Source of the DNA: Desulfotomaculum sp.
GTDB taxonomy: Bacteria > Bacillota > Desulfotomaculia > Desulfotomaculales > Nap2-2B
Assembly: GCA_003485325.1 (NCBI GenBank)
Contig: DMZI01000052.1
Location: 1-39,944 of the forward strand
Direction: 5' to 3'
Length of the DNA: 39,944 nt
Shown here: positions 9,137 through 16,799 of the stretch, in pieces
Layout of the letters: the number at the start of each line of letters is the position of its first letter
How positions within the stretch are numbered: position 1 is the stretch's first letter
Made by a program: the position numbers and the translations under genes
Notes under the pieces: generated by a model
Database searches by the model: none
Told to the model about the DNA's origin: nothing
What the model saw: only the letters and a program-made list of their open reading frames with translations

Positions 9137-12100
9137 TTAAGGCTCTATGTAGGTGAAGGCGCTGCCGAGCGCCGTGCCGTTTTTCTGGGTTACCTGGACG
9201 GATACTCCGTCAGACGGGTCGATTGCGCCGGGCATGATTACTGTAAATATGCTCTGGCCGGACGCATCGGTTGTTATGGACCTGGACAGGGTGGTTGTCG
9301 ATGTTACAGCATCGCCGTCGACTGTATAGGTTTCCGCTGTCGTTGGGTCCGCATTGGTTACGGTGACGACGATTTTTATGTTTTTGTCTGTGTCGGCAAT
9401 CGGGTTGCCGTAGGCGTCTTTTAAGGTTATGGTTACGTCGCTGGTTACGCCTTTGGCCAACGCCGGCGCGATTTCCACAGTGGAGTTCGCCGGGCTGATC
9501 TGTGTCAATGCCGTTACGGTGACTTCTACCGTTGGGTGAGGGGTAACGCCGGCTATTACTACAGTTAAGGTATTTGTCCCGGCTGTTATGACTTTGTCCG
9601 CTGCTATTGAAGCTGTCGCCGCTCCGGCGGTGAAAGCTGTGTCGCTGTTGTATACTTCCCCGTCTTTGTCGCTGGTTATGGTTACTGCAACCGTGCCTTC
9701 TAAATCCACTCCGGCAATGTTTTTCGCTCCGGTGATGCTGATGTCGAAAGCTGTGCCGGCAGTGATCCCGGCTGCGGCTGTCGCGCCGGCGTTGCTTAGG
9801 TCCGCCGCCTCTATGTAGGTGAAGGCGCTGCCGAGCGCCGTGCCGTTTTTCTGGGTTACCTGGACGGATACTCCGTCAGACGGGTCGATTGCGCCGGGCA
9901 TGATTACTGTAAATATGCTCTGGCCGGCCCCGTCGGTTGTGATGGGCCTTGAAAGTGTGGTTGTCATTGTTACCGCACTGCCGTCGACTGTGTATGTTTC
10001 CGCTGTCGTTGGGTCCGCATTGGTTATGGTGACGACGATTTTTATGTTTTTGTCTGTGTCGGCAATCGGGTTGCCGTAGGCGTCTTTTAAGGTTATGGTT
10101 ACGTCGCTGGTTACGCCTTTGGCCAACGCCGGCGCGATTTCCACAGTGGAGTTCGCCGCGTCGATCTGTGTCAATGCCGTTACGGTGACTGCCACCGTTG
10201 GCTGAGGGGTTACGCCGGCAATGACTACAGTTAAGGTGTTTGTCCCGGCTGTCGTGACTTTGTCCGCTAATATTGACGCTGTCGCCGCTCCGGCGGTGAA
10301 ATCTGTGTCGTTGTTGTATACTTCCCCGTCTTTGTCGCTGGTGATGGTTACTGCGACGGCGCCATCTAAATCCGTTCCGGCAGTGTCTTTTGCTCCGGTG
10401 ATGCTGATGTCGAAGGCTGCGCCTGCTGTCTTACTCCCGGCTGCGGTTAAAGCTGCGCTGGCATCGCTTAGGTCTCCGCCGCCGTCTCCGCCGCCTCCGC
10501 CACCGCTGCCGCTTGCTACAGTAAAGGTGATTTCTTTTTCTGTCCCAAGAGTATTATCATTGTTAGCTGTTAAATTGGCGCTTATAGTAATTACATAAGT
10601 TGTCCCGGAGGTCAGGCTATTCACGGGAGATAAGTAAATGCTGCGTTTCTCAGTGTCGTCCAAATAATTTGCCGCCCTGGTAACGTTTATGGAAACATAA
10701 GGACCATTTTCAACCCGCATTGTTATACACTGCTGGTTATTATCCCAGTGATCCCTTACAACACCCCGGTCAAAAACAAGTTCTATTTCGTGATCTTTCG
10801 GAACAGTTACGCTGCCTTCAATGGACTCCCCGGTTGTTGTAAGGTAAGAGCCTACAAGATTCAGCGGTGCGACACCGCCCCCGGTCCCTTGCCCGCTGCC
10901 GTCACCGTCACCTGTTGAAGATGCGGCGCCAACAGTAACAGTAACACCGGTTGCTTTATCCAAAACTTTAGGAGTCGGTTCAATAGTTGCTCCTGAAACG
11001 TTAACTTTGGCTGTCTGAATAACGCCTTCCCCTGTAACGCTTACCGCCGCATCCAGAATTAAAGTGGTTATTTTTGCGCTGCTTCCGAGATCGATTATGC
11101 CCCCGGCCGCAGTTCCGGCAACTTCAAGCTTTTCTACGGTGCCACCGGTAACCGACAGATTTATCTTACCTGCCTCAAGTTTTACATTATCGAAATTACC
11201 GTCTAAAATAACTTTCGCATTTTCAGGAATTGCCTGTGTAAGAGATACCATTTCAAAACCGGGGCCGGTAATTTTCAACTCGGCCAGTGCAGCCCCCGAT
11301 TCCAAACGTACTATATTAACTGATGTATTACCCGTGGCAACAATCCTGACGCCTTCCTTGTCAACTATAACGGTCGGCATTGTACAGTTATCAAATACAA
11401 CGCTGTTTGCCCCGCCGCCTTTAACGGTCGTTTCGCCCTGCACGATGACATTTTTAAGCGTAACGTCGCCGTCGCCAATGCCCTCAGCCAAAACAAGGCT
11501 GCCTGTAATTTTTGTGTTTTCAAGAGTTACCCCCGCCGCGCTGATCAGTACGTTACCTTCAATTGTTTCCGTGCCTGATGCAGGGCCGTATGTTCCCGGT
11601 TGGTCATATTTAAATACTTTCACCTGAACAGCAATGGAGCGGTCAAGTGTAACAATTGCTTCCGCCCTCGAAATATTAGCCGCAGGCCGGATAGTTTGGT
11701 CAGGATACCCGTTCATCAACCCCTTGGCAACTACAGCGCCCACAGAACCCCTGCTCCATGCGGAGATGTCTTTCGCATCTGTAAACTCATTTAAATACGC
11801 CGAATTATCAGCAGACGTCTCCAGTATGAGCAGCCTGGCCAGTATAGCGGCCGCTTCCTGCCTGCTGATTTGTTTGTTCGGCCTGAAAGTGCCGTCCTCA
11901 AAACCGGTTATATAACCGGCTGCCCTGGCCCTGGCAATATCACCAGCGAACCAGTTGGTTGGTGAAACATCGGAAAAGTCCGTTTTTACAGAGGAGGTTA
12001 ACTGGAAGGACCTGTTGATCAAGCTCACAAACTCGGCCCTGGTTATGCTATTATCAGGCTTAAACGTGCCGTCCGGGTAACCTTGAGCTAAACCCTTGTC

Positions 12101-12235
12101 TATCCAGTCACTGATTTGTTTTCCTGCCCAGTGGTTCTGGATATCTGACGGCTGGGCAAACGACACTCCCGCCAACGATAGAATAAACAATAACGCTAAT
12201 ATAAGACAGAATGCGGTTTTTCTTTTCTTAAACAT
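9137..12235 (-). CDS. SLH-domain cell-surface protein with duplicated 222-aa module
   Basis: 1032 residues. A signal peptide (about 1-27) precedes three SLH domains (about 30-205; GYPDGTFKPDNSITRAEF, GFEDGTFRPNKQISRQEA, GYPDQTIRPAANISRAEA), which anchor the protein to cell-wall polymer. A repetitive beta-rich region follows (about 215-430, successive VTLKN/VTLEN-type strands). Then come a Big_5-like Ig domain (about 455-575; LTSGTTYVITISANL), a Gly/Asp linker, and two near-identical Ala/Thr/Val-rich modules of about 222 residues, each ending GSAFTYIE. It starts at ATG 12235 behind GGAGG with 7-base spacing. It is the first gene after two riboswitch-terminator units and is followed by the Ig-like protein and the importer. 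There is no enzymatic motif. A role in binding or relaying metal oxyanions at the surface is a hypothesis; an adhesin or S-layer role is the alternative. Confidence 0.88.
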   Translation of the reverse strand: MFKKRKTAFCLILALLFILSLAGVSFAQPSDIQNHWAGKQISDWIDKGLAQGYPDGTFKPDNSITRAEFVSLINRSFQLTSSVKTDFSDVSPTNWFAGDIARARAAGYITGFEDGTFRPNKQISRQEAAAILARLLILETSADNSAYLNEFTDAKDISAWSRGSVGAVVAKGLMNGYPDQTIRPAANISRAEAIVTLDRSIAVQVKVFKYDQPGTYGPASGTETIEGNVLISAAGVTLENTKITGSLVLAEGIGDGDVTLKNVIVQGETTVKGGGANSVVFDNCTMPTVIVDKEGVRIVATGNTSVNIVRLESGAALAELKITGPGFEMVSLTQAIPENAKVILDGNFDNVKLEAGKINLSVTGGTVEKLEVAGTAAGGIIDLGSSAKITTLILDAAVSVTGEGVIQTAKVNVSGATIEPTPKVLDKATGVTVTVGAASSTGDGDGSGQGTGGGVAPLNLVGSYLTTTGESIEGSVTVPKDHEIELVFDRGVVRDHWDNNQQCITMRVENGPYVSINVTRAANYLDDTEKRSIYLSPVNSLTSGTTYVITISANLTANNDNTLGTEKEITFTVASGSGGGGGGDGGGDLSDASAALTAAGSKTAGAAFDISITGAKDTAGTDLDGAVAVTITSDKDGEVYNNDTDFTAGAATASILADKVTTAGTNTLTVVIAGVTPQPTVAVTVTALTQIDAANSTVEIAPALAKGVTSDVTITLKDAYGNPIADTDKNIKIVVTITNADPTTAETYTVDGSAVTMTTTLSRPITTDGAGQSIFTVIMPGAIDPSDGVSVQVTQKNGTALGSAFTYIEAADLSNAGATAAAGITAGTAFDISITGAKNIAGVDLEGTVAVTITSDKDGEVYNSDTAFTAGAATASIAADKVITAGTNTLTVVIAGVTPHPTVEVTVTALTQISPANSTVEIAPALAKGVTSDVTITLKDAYGNPIADTDKNIKIVVTVTNADPTTAETYTVDGDAVTSTTTLSRSITTDASGQSIFTVIMPGAIDPSDGVSVQVTQKNGTALGSAFTYIEP
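9143..9808 (-). repeat. Direct repeat copy 1 (C-terminal module of SLH protein)
   Basis: A 666-bp unit, exactly 222 codons, begins CTCTATGTAGGTGAAGGCGC. It is nearly identical in DNA to the unit at 9809, with only scattered substitutions, densest near its 5' (protein N-terminal) edge. High identity at synonymous sites points to recent duplication or ongoing gene conversion. Confidence 0.9.
9809..10474 (-). repeat. Direct repeat copy 2 (C-terminal module of SLH protein)
   Basis: The second 222-codon unit, in frame with the first, starts with the same CTCTATGTAGGTGAAGGCGC sequence. Its far end (about 10420-10474) diverges, with small indels where it joins the Gly-rich linker. Confidence 0.88.
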
Positions 12236-12321
12236 CTCGATCCTCCGTTATTTTATAAAAATCTGATTGTATGTATACCTTATTAAAACAGTAATTTGCC
12301 AGTTATAAATTACCTCCTTTC

Positions 12322-12367
12322 AAAAAAATACCGGCGCCAATTTGCTAAAAGAAGCTGGCCCCGTCAT
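12322..12367 (-). terminator. Intrinsic terminator of the proximal riboswitch
   Basis: Read on the minus strand, a GC-rich hairpin (GGGGCCA ... TGGCGCC, one bulge) ends in a run of seven T at 12328-12322. It lies between the proximal riboswitch and the SLH start, so it fits an expression platform. Confidence 0.55.
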
Positions 12368-12385
12368 TAAAAAAACCAGATCCAA

Positions 12386-12480
12386 TCTCCTTTTCACAAT
12401 GGAAGGCAGGTCAGTTTCCCAACATACCCTAACGGCCGGCAACCATTGCTATAAGCATTCAGGCTGTTTGGCTCGGAGCT
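12386..12480 (-). promoter_or_regulatory. Moco-family riboswitch, proximal copy (Tuco-like, degenerate)
   Basis: On the minus strand the element reads CTCCGAGCC ... GGGAAAC ... GCCTTCC ... GAAAAGGAG, the order of conserved blocks in the Moco RNA motif (CUCCGA, GGGAAAC, GCGCCUCCC, GGAAAGGAG). The closing P1 helix is CTCC/GGAG. Two blocks deviate (GCCTTCC for GCCTCCC, GAAAAGG for GGAAAGG), and the P3 helix is short or absent. Lack of P3 is the feature reported for Tuco (tungsten cofactor) variants. It lies in series after a stronger copy, upstream of the SLH protein and importer operon. Confidence 0.7.
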
Positions 12481-12493
12481 GAATTTTATATTA

Positions 12494-12540
12494 AAAAATA
12501 AAAAAGCCATGTCCCCAATGCAAAAAAAGACACGCTTTTT
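12494..12540 (-). terminator. Intrinsic terminator of the distal riboswitch
   Basis: On the minus strand a hairpin (AAAAAGCGTGTC ... GACATGGCTTTTT, one bulge) is followed by more T. It lies between the two tandem riboswitches and so forms the expression platform of the distal one. Confidence 0.75.
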
Positions 12541-12557
12541 AATAAAAAAAGCTATGT

Positions 12558-12650
12558 TCTCCTTTCCACAATGGGAGGCGCAGGGGTTTCCCCATGTACC
12601 CTATCGGCCTGGCCGCACATGTTTTTAACAAGGCCTGCCAGACTCGGAGA
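12558..12650 (-). promoter_or_regulatory. Moco riboswitch, distal copy
   Basis: On the minus strand the conserved blocks are TCTCCGAG, GGCAGGCC, GGGGAAACCCC, TGCGCCTCCC and GGAAAGGAGA. P1 is TCTCC/GGAGA, P2 pairs GGC-rich arms, and P3 closes on a GAAA tetraloop, as in typical Moco RNAs that sense molybdenum cofactor. It is strikingly similar to the plus-strand element at 19352. With the terminator at 12494-12540 it would cut transcription of the SLH/importer operon when cofactor is plentiful, if the usual OFF logic applies. Confidence 0.88.
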
Positions 12651-12792
12651 TTTTACTAACAATAGACATTCGACAAATTAAAACAATAACCCTGCAAAAA
12701 ATTGAAAATATTTTTCCACTCACAAAAAAATTTTGCTTCAAGAAGCAGGAAAATAGGTTTGAATGTTAAATTATATCTTTTAATTAAAAATT

Positions 12793-12889
12793 ATCTCCGA
12801 TCCTAATGTTCTGTTAGCCGCTGTGGTATGAATATTAGGACGATGGGTGCAGAGGGAAACTGAAGCGCCTCCCGCATTGGAAAGGAGAT
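12793..12889 (+). promoter_or_regulatory. Moco/Tuco-type riboswitch upstream of tupABC
   Basis: P1 is ATCTCC (12793-12798) with GGAGAT (12884-12889); P2 is CCTAAT (12802-12807) with ATTAGG (12834-12839). The signature blocks GAGGGAAAC, GCGCCTCCCGC and TTGGAAAGGAG are all present. P3 would have only three pairs (CAG/CTG), unlike the long P3 of the copies at 12558 and 19352, so this one resembles the P3-less Tuco variants assigned to tungsten cofactor. A terminator follows 21 bases later, and tupA begins at 13051. A tungstate transporter under a Tuco-like switch is a coherent feedback design. Confidence 0.88.
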
Positions 12890-12910
12890 GAATTAAGATC
12901 GATTTAAATT

Positions 12911-12947
12911 GGTCGGGTTTGCTTCTAAATGCGGACTCGGCCTTTTT
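12911..12947 (+). terminator. Intrinsic terminator of the tup riboswitch
   Basis: A 12-pair stem including G-U pairs (GGTCGGGTTTGC / GCGGACTCGGCC) with an 8-base loop is followed by TTTTT. It lies between the riboswitch and tupA, so it is the likely expression platform. Confidence 0.85.
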
Positions 12948-13050
12948 GATTAAATGGTCTGGGAGGCAGGGTTTTGGCGCAATTTAATTATTGATTCCAC
13001 TGTCAGGTTTTTTAAGCCCTGTATTAATTAATATTTTGGAGGGGAATTTT

Positions 13051-13947
13051 GTGTTTTCAAAAACGAAATGGTTAGTATTGACAGTCGCTTTTTTAATTCT
13101 GCTGAGCCTGGTGGGCTGCGCAAACAAAAATCCTAAACCGGCTGAGGAAGAAAATAAGGCTGCGGAAGGGAACAAAACTGCTGATATTATTCTGGCTACT
13201 ACGACAAGCACTCAGGACAGCGGACTTTTAGATGTCCTGATCCCTGAGTTTGAAAAGCAGAGCGGCTATAAGGTTAAGACTATAGCAGTAGGTACGGGAG
13301 CGGCGCTGGCTATGGGCGAAAAAGGCGATGCGGACGTACTGCTGGTCCATGCGCCGGCCGACGAAAAAAAGCTGGTAGATAGCGGAATAGGAATCAATTA
13401 CCAACTGGTTATGCATAATGATTTTATTATTATAGGACCCAAAGATGATCCGGCAAAAATAAGCGGTTTAAAAACTGCCTCAGAAGCTCTGAAAAAGATC
13501 GCTGAATCGGGAAGTATGTTTATCTCCCGCGGTGATAATTCAGGTACCCATAAGAAGGAACTTAGAATATGGAAATCTGCAGGGATAACCCCCAAAGTAG
13601 GAGCAACCTACCAGGAAACCGGTCAGGGCATGGGACAGACATTAAATATCGCGGAGCAGAAGTCAGGTTATACGCTAACTGACCGGGCTACTTACCTGGC
13701 CCAGAAAAAGAACCTCAGCCTGGTTATTTTAGTGGAAGGTGAGAAGTCCCTGCTTAATATTTACCATGTAATGCAGGTCAATCCCGAAAAATTCGCCAAT
13801 ATAAATGCAAGAGGGGCGCAAGCTTTTGTGGAATTTATGGTATCTCCAGATACTCAAAAAATGATTTCTACTTTTGGGGTTGATAAATACGGGCAGCCGC
13901 TGTTTACTCCTGATGAAGGAAAAAACGAGGCTGATCTTGGCAAGTAG
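13051..13947 (+). CDS. tupA: Tungstate ABC transporter substrate-binding lipoprotein
   Basis: 298 residues from GTG 13051, chosen because GGAGGGG lies 7-10 bases upstream and the signal sequence begins there; an in-frame ATG at 12991 has no comparable site. The lipobox LVGC puts the acylated Cys at residue 23. The mature domain opens with ATTTSTQDSGLLDVLIP, the oxyanion-binding signature of TupA (TTTSTxDSG, about residues 50-58). It continues with VGTGAALAMGEKGDADVLLVHAP and FISRGDNSGTH, all characteristic of high-affinity tungstate-selective binding proteins. It delivers tungstate to TupBC, whose genes follow at 13977 and 14672, and is preceded by a Moco/Tuco riboswitch with terminator. Tungstate is favoured over molybdate because the TupA family is distinct from ModA. 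Confidence 0.95.
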   Translation: MFSKTKWLVLTVAFLILLSLVGCANKNPKPAEEENKAAEGNKTADIILATTTSTQDSGLLDVLIPEFEKQSGYKVKTIAVGTGAALAMGEKGDADVLLVHAPADEKKLVDSGIGINYQLVMHNDFIIIGPKDDPAKISGLKTASEALKKIAESGSMFISRGDNSGTHKKELRIWKSAGITPKVGATYQETGQGMGQTLNIAEQKSGYTLTDRATYLAQKKNLSLVILVEGEKSLLNIYHVMQVNPEKFANINARGAQAFVEFMVSPDTQKMISTFGVDKYGQPLFTPDEGKNEADLGK

Positions 13948-13976
13948 ATAAGTATTTACACCTGGGGGTAATCTAG

Positions 13977-14675
13977 TTGGAACTAATCTGGGATGGTCTA
14001 GTAAAGGCAATTATAGAGCTTGTCACGCTAGATCCGGGTATAACGGAAGTTGCCTTGCTTACCCTCCAGGTTTCCGGAGCAGCGACACTGATCAGTGTTT
14101 TAATCGGCATTCCCCTGGGCAGTGTTTTAGCTTTAAGCCAGTTTCCAGGACGCAACTTCCTTGTCAGTATTTCCAATTTCGGGATGGGATTGCCGCCGGT
14201 TGTTGTAGGCCTTTGGGTAAGTATTTTTTTATGGAGATCAGGGCCGCTGGGATTCTTAAATATAATATATACTCCTTATGCAATGATCATTGCGCAGGCG
14301 GTAATCGCATCCCCTATTGTCATAAGCTTCACTTTGGCTGTCATCCAGCAGATTAATCCCCAGTTGCGCCTGCAACTGACAGCGCTTGGCGCAAATAGGA
14401 CACAGATGGTCTGGACCCTTTTGAAAGAGACTAAATTGGGTTTGCTGGCTGCAGTCATGGCCGGCTTTGGCGGTGTAATTTCCGAAGTAGGAGCCTCTAT
14501 GATGGTCGGCGGGAACATTAAGGGAATGACCAGGGTATTCACTACAGCTACGGTAATGGAAGTATCCAAAGGGAATTTCGATATCGCTATCGCTCTGAGC
14601 ATTCTGTTGATGCTGCTGGCTTACAGTGTCACGGCGATATTAACCGCTATACAGCAGGGACGGAACATCCGGTGA
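13977..14675 (+). CDS. tupB: Tungstate ABC transporter permease
   Basis: The 232-residue membrane protein has about five to six hydrophobic segments and a BPD_transp_1 domain. The coupling helix is seen in LTALGANRTQMVWTLLKETKLGLLAAVMAGFG, here quoted as the core LGANRTQMVWTLLKE. The motif SEVGASMMVGGNI is characteristic of TupB/permeases of this branch. It starts at TTG 13977 behind CTGGGGGT, 30 bases after tupA, and its TGA overlaps the GTG of tupC by four bases. Length is typical. It forms the tungstate channel with TupA and TupC. Confidence 0.93.
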   Translation: MELIWDGLVKAIIELVTLDPGITEVALLTLQVSGAATLISVLIGIPLGSVLALSQFPGRNFLVSISNFGMGLPPVVVGLWVSIFLWRSGPLGFLNIIYTPYAMIIAQAVIASPIVISFTLAVIQQINPQLRLQLTALGANRTQMVWTLLKETKLGLLAAVMAGFGGVISEVGASMMVGGNIKGMTRVFTTATVMEVSKGNFDIAIALSILLMLLAYSVTAILTAIQQGRNIR

Positions 14676-15355
14676 GCAAAGTCATTGAAATAATTGACCT
14701 GAAACTTGTGCTTCAGGGTAAAACCATCCTGAAAATTCCCTATTTTTCTTTGGATAGGGAAGAATCGATCTGTTTAACAGGCCCCAACGGGGCCGGGAAA
14801 AGCACCCTTCTGTCCGTCATGGCGACATTGCAGGAGCCTACTGCCGGAACAGTCTCTTTATTCGGTAAAAATGTTAAAGATCAGCCGCTTCTTGAATTGC
14901 GCCGGAGGATGGCTGTGGTCTTTCAAAAACCGATGATGTTCGACCTGACGGTAATAGAGAACCTGGAGCTTGGACTGAAGTATCGCCGTCTGAAACGCAA
15001 AGAAAAGGAAACTAGAATTTATCCCTGGCTGGAAAAAATGAAACTTACCCACCTTACCAAACGTCGTGCCCGCTCACTTTCGGGAGGAGAAGCCCAGCGT
15101 GTAGCCCTTGCCCAGGCTTTAATTCTGGAACCGGAAATTATTTTTCTGGACGAACCTTTTGCCAACCTTGATAAGGAAATGCGGCAGGGATTAATTGATG
15201 AAATCGGGAAAACACTAAAAGCGAAAAAAATTACAACAGTAATGGTAACTCACCACAAGAAGGAGGCCGCTGCAATAGCTGACAGCATTTACCTTATGGA
15301 AGACGGAGAAATTGTTGACCGGGAGTTTTTAGCCTTTCAAAATAACCCTGGCTAA
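14672..15355 (+). CDS. tupC: Tungstate ABC transporter ATPase
   Basis: 227 residues, starting at GTG 14672 inside the tupB stop (GTGA overlap). Walker A is GPNGAGKSTLL (about 35-45), the Q-loop is in VVFQKPMMF, the signature is LSGGEAQRVALAQAL, Walker B is IIFLDEPFANLD and the H-loop is VTHHKKEAA. All are intact. It lacks the C-terminal TOBE/Mop extension found in ModC-type molybdate ATPases, in line with TupC. A hairpin followed by T at 15419-15450 probably ends this operon. Confidence 0.93.
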   Translation: MSKVIEIIDLKLVLQGKTILKIPYFSLDREESICLTGPNGAGKSTLLSVMATLQEPTAGTVSLFGKNVKDQPLLELRRRMAVVFQKPMMFDLTVIENLELGLKYRRLKRKEKETRIYPWLEKMKLTHLTKRRARSLSGGEAQRVALAQALILEPEIIFLDEPFANLDKEMRQGLIDEIGKTLKAKKITTVMVTHHKKEAAAIADSIYLMEDGEIVDREFLAFQNNPG

Positions 15356-15418
15356 TATCTGCGCCAAATGGTATCGCCCGGTTTAAGCCGGCTTTATGTC
15401 TGGGAATCTAATTCCATA

Positions 15419-15450
15419 GCCACAACACGGCTGTGGTGGCCGAAATTTTT
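15419..15450 (+). terminator. Probable terminator after tupC
   Basis: An imperfect hairpin (GCCACAACA / TGTGGTGGC around CGGC) is followed by CGAAATTTTT. It would separate tupABC from the moeA genes, although read-through is possible. No clear promoter was identified between here and moeA at 15543. Confidence 0.5.
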
Positions 15451-15542
15451 CGATAAAACTTGAAAACCGGTTGCCGGTTGTGTCAAAATAGACTTGGATT
15501 TGCTGCCTTCAACGGCAGTCAGGCAAACAAACGGAGAAAAAA

Positions 15543-16781
15543 ATGACAGAGCTTTTTAAAGTAGCAACCGTATGTGAGGCCCGGCGGATTATTTGGGAAG
15601 AATGCATCCGGCAGCAAAAAATTGAAACCGTTCCTCTTTTAGAGGCTTTGGGCCGCCGTACAGCCAAGGAGATACTCGCCGGTGATAATTTACCCGGTTT
15701 TACACGCTCCACAATGGATGGATTTGCAGTGCGCGCCCGGGATACTTTCGGCGCTTCTGAGTCGCTGCCGGCTTACCTGGAAATTGCAGGGGAGGTTCTG
15801 ATGGGCAAAGAACCCCTGGGAAGACTGGAAGCGGGCAAGGCGTGGCGAATTGCTACAGGCGGTATGCTGCCGCAGGGCGCAGACGCAGTGGTGATGGTAG
15901 AGTATACCGAAAATCTTGACGAAGATACTATAGGTGTTATCAGACCGGTGGCGCCTGGCGAAAACTTAATCTTAAAAGGCGAGGATGTTGTTTCCGGCAG
16001 TCCTGTTCTTCAGCCCGGAAACCGCATAAAAGCGCAGGACCTGGGAGTTTTGGCCGCTGCCGGAGTAACAGCTGTAGAAGTGTTCTGCAAAACGCGCGTG
16101 GGTATTATCTCAACCGGGGACGAGATTGTTTCTCCCGATCAAAAACCTCCCCCGGGGAAAGTCAGGGATATCAATTCATATTCGCTCTTCGGGGCTATAA
16201 TCGAAGCCGGCGGCAAACCTGTACAATACGGTATAGCCGGGGATGACTTTCAAAGAATATACGGGCTGCTTGCCCTGGCGCTCGAGGATAATGACATTGT
16301 GCTGCTCACCGGCGGGAGTTCCGTTGGGACGAAGGATATGGCTGTACAGGCAATAGGTTCGCTTGGCAAACCGGGGGTCCTTTTTCACGGCCTTGCCATC
16401 AGGCCGGGCAAACCTGCCGTCGGGGCCGTAGTTTCCGGAAAACCTGTTTTTGGCCTTCCGGGACACCCGGCTTCAGCTCTGGTTGTCTTTTACCTCCTGA
16501 TTGATCCGCTGATCAGATTGGGTAGCTATCCTAATGAAGACGAAGATTTTTTGGAATTCCCTATATGCGCCAGGATTACACGCAACCTTCGCTCAGCACC
16601 CGGCCGGGATGATTTTGTTCAGGTAAGGCTGGTTAATGTAGAGGGTGAACTTTGCGCTGAACCTGTTCTGGGTAAATCGGGCCTAATCAGCACACTGGTT
16701 AAAGCAAACGGCCTGGCTAGAATACCTGCCGGCAAAGAGGGCGTTCAGGCAGGGGAGATTGTCAGAATAAGACTGTTCTAG
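15543..16781 (+). CDS. moeA: Molybdopterin molybdotransferase MoeA
   Basis: The 412-residue, full-length MoeA catalyses metal insertion into adenylylated molybdopterin, yielding Mo- or W-cofactor. Visible hallmarks are FTRSTMDGFAVRA (about residue 58), IATGGMLPQGADAVVMVEYT (about 105), the MoCF/MPT-binding core VGIISTGDEIV, GKVRDINSYSL, VLLTGGSSVGTKDM, and PGKPAVGAVVSGKPVFGLPGHPAS, of which the last carries the GLPGHP loop. A GGAG site lies 7 bases before the ATG. Only 18 bases separate it from the second moeA, so both are co-transcribed. Two MoeA paralogues are common in organisms using both Mo and W; archaeal work suggests division of labour between the metals, which is inference here. Confidence 0.95.
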   Translation: MTELFKVATVCEARRIIWEECIRQQKIETVPLLEALGRRTAKEILAGDNLPGFTRSTMDGFAVRARDTFGASESLPAYLEIAGEVLMGKEPLGRLEAGKAWRIATGGMLPQGADAVVMVEYTENLDEDTIGVIRPVAPGENLILKGEDVVSGSPVLQPGNRIKAQDLGVLAAAGVTAVEVFCKTRVGIISTGDEIVSPDQKPPPGKVRDINSYSLFGAIIEAGGKPVQYGIAGDDFQRIYGLLALALEDNDIVLLTGGSSVGTKDMAVQAIGSLGKPGVLFHGLAIRPGKPAVGAVVSGKPVFGLPGHPASALVVFYLLIDPLIRLGSYPNEDEDFLEFPICARITRNLRSAPGRDDFVQVRLVNVEGELCAEPVLGKSGLISTLVKANGLARIPAGKEGVQAGEIVRIRLF

Positions 16782-16799
16782 GAGAGCTGGGAGAAAAAG

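Noticed and set aside
9588..11915. Long plus-strand open frames opposite the SLH gene
   Set aside because: Shadows of a repetitive Ala/Thr/Val-rich coding sequence; no ribosome binding sites, and the minus-strand protein has clear domains.
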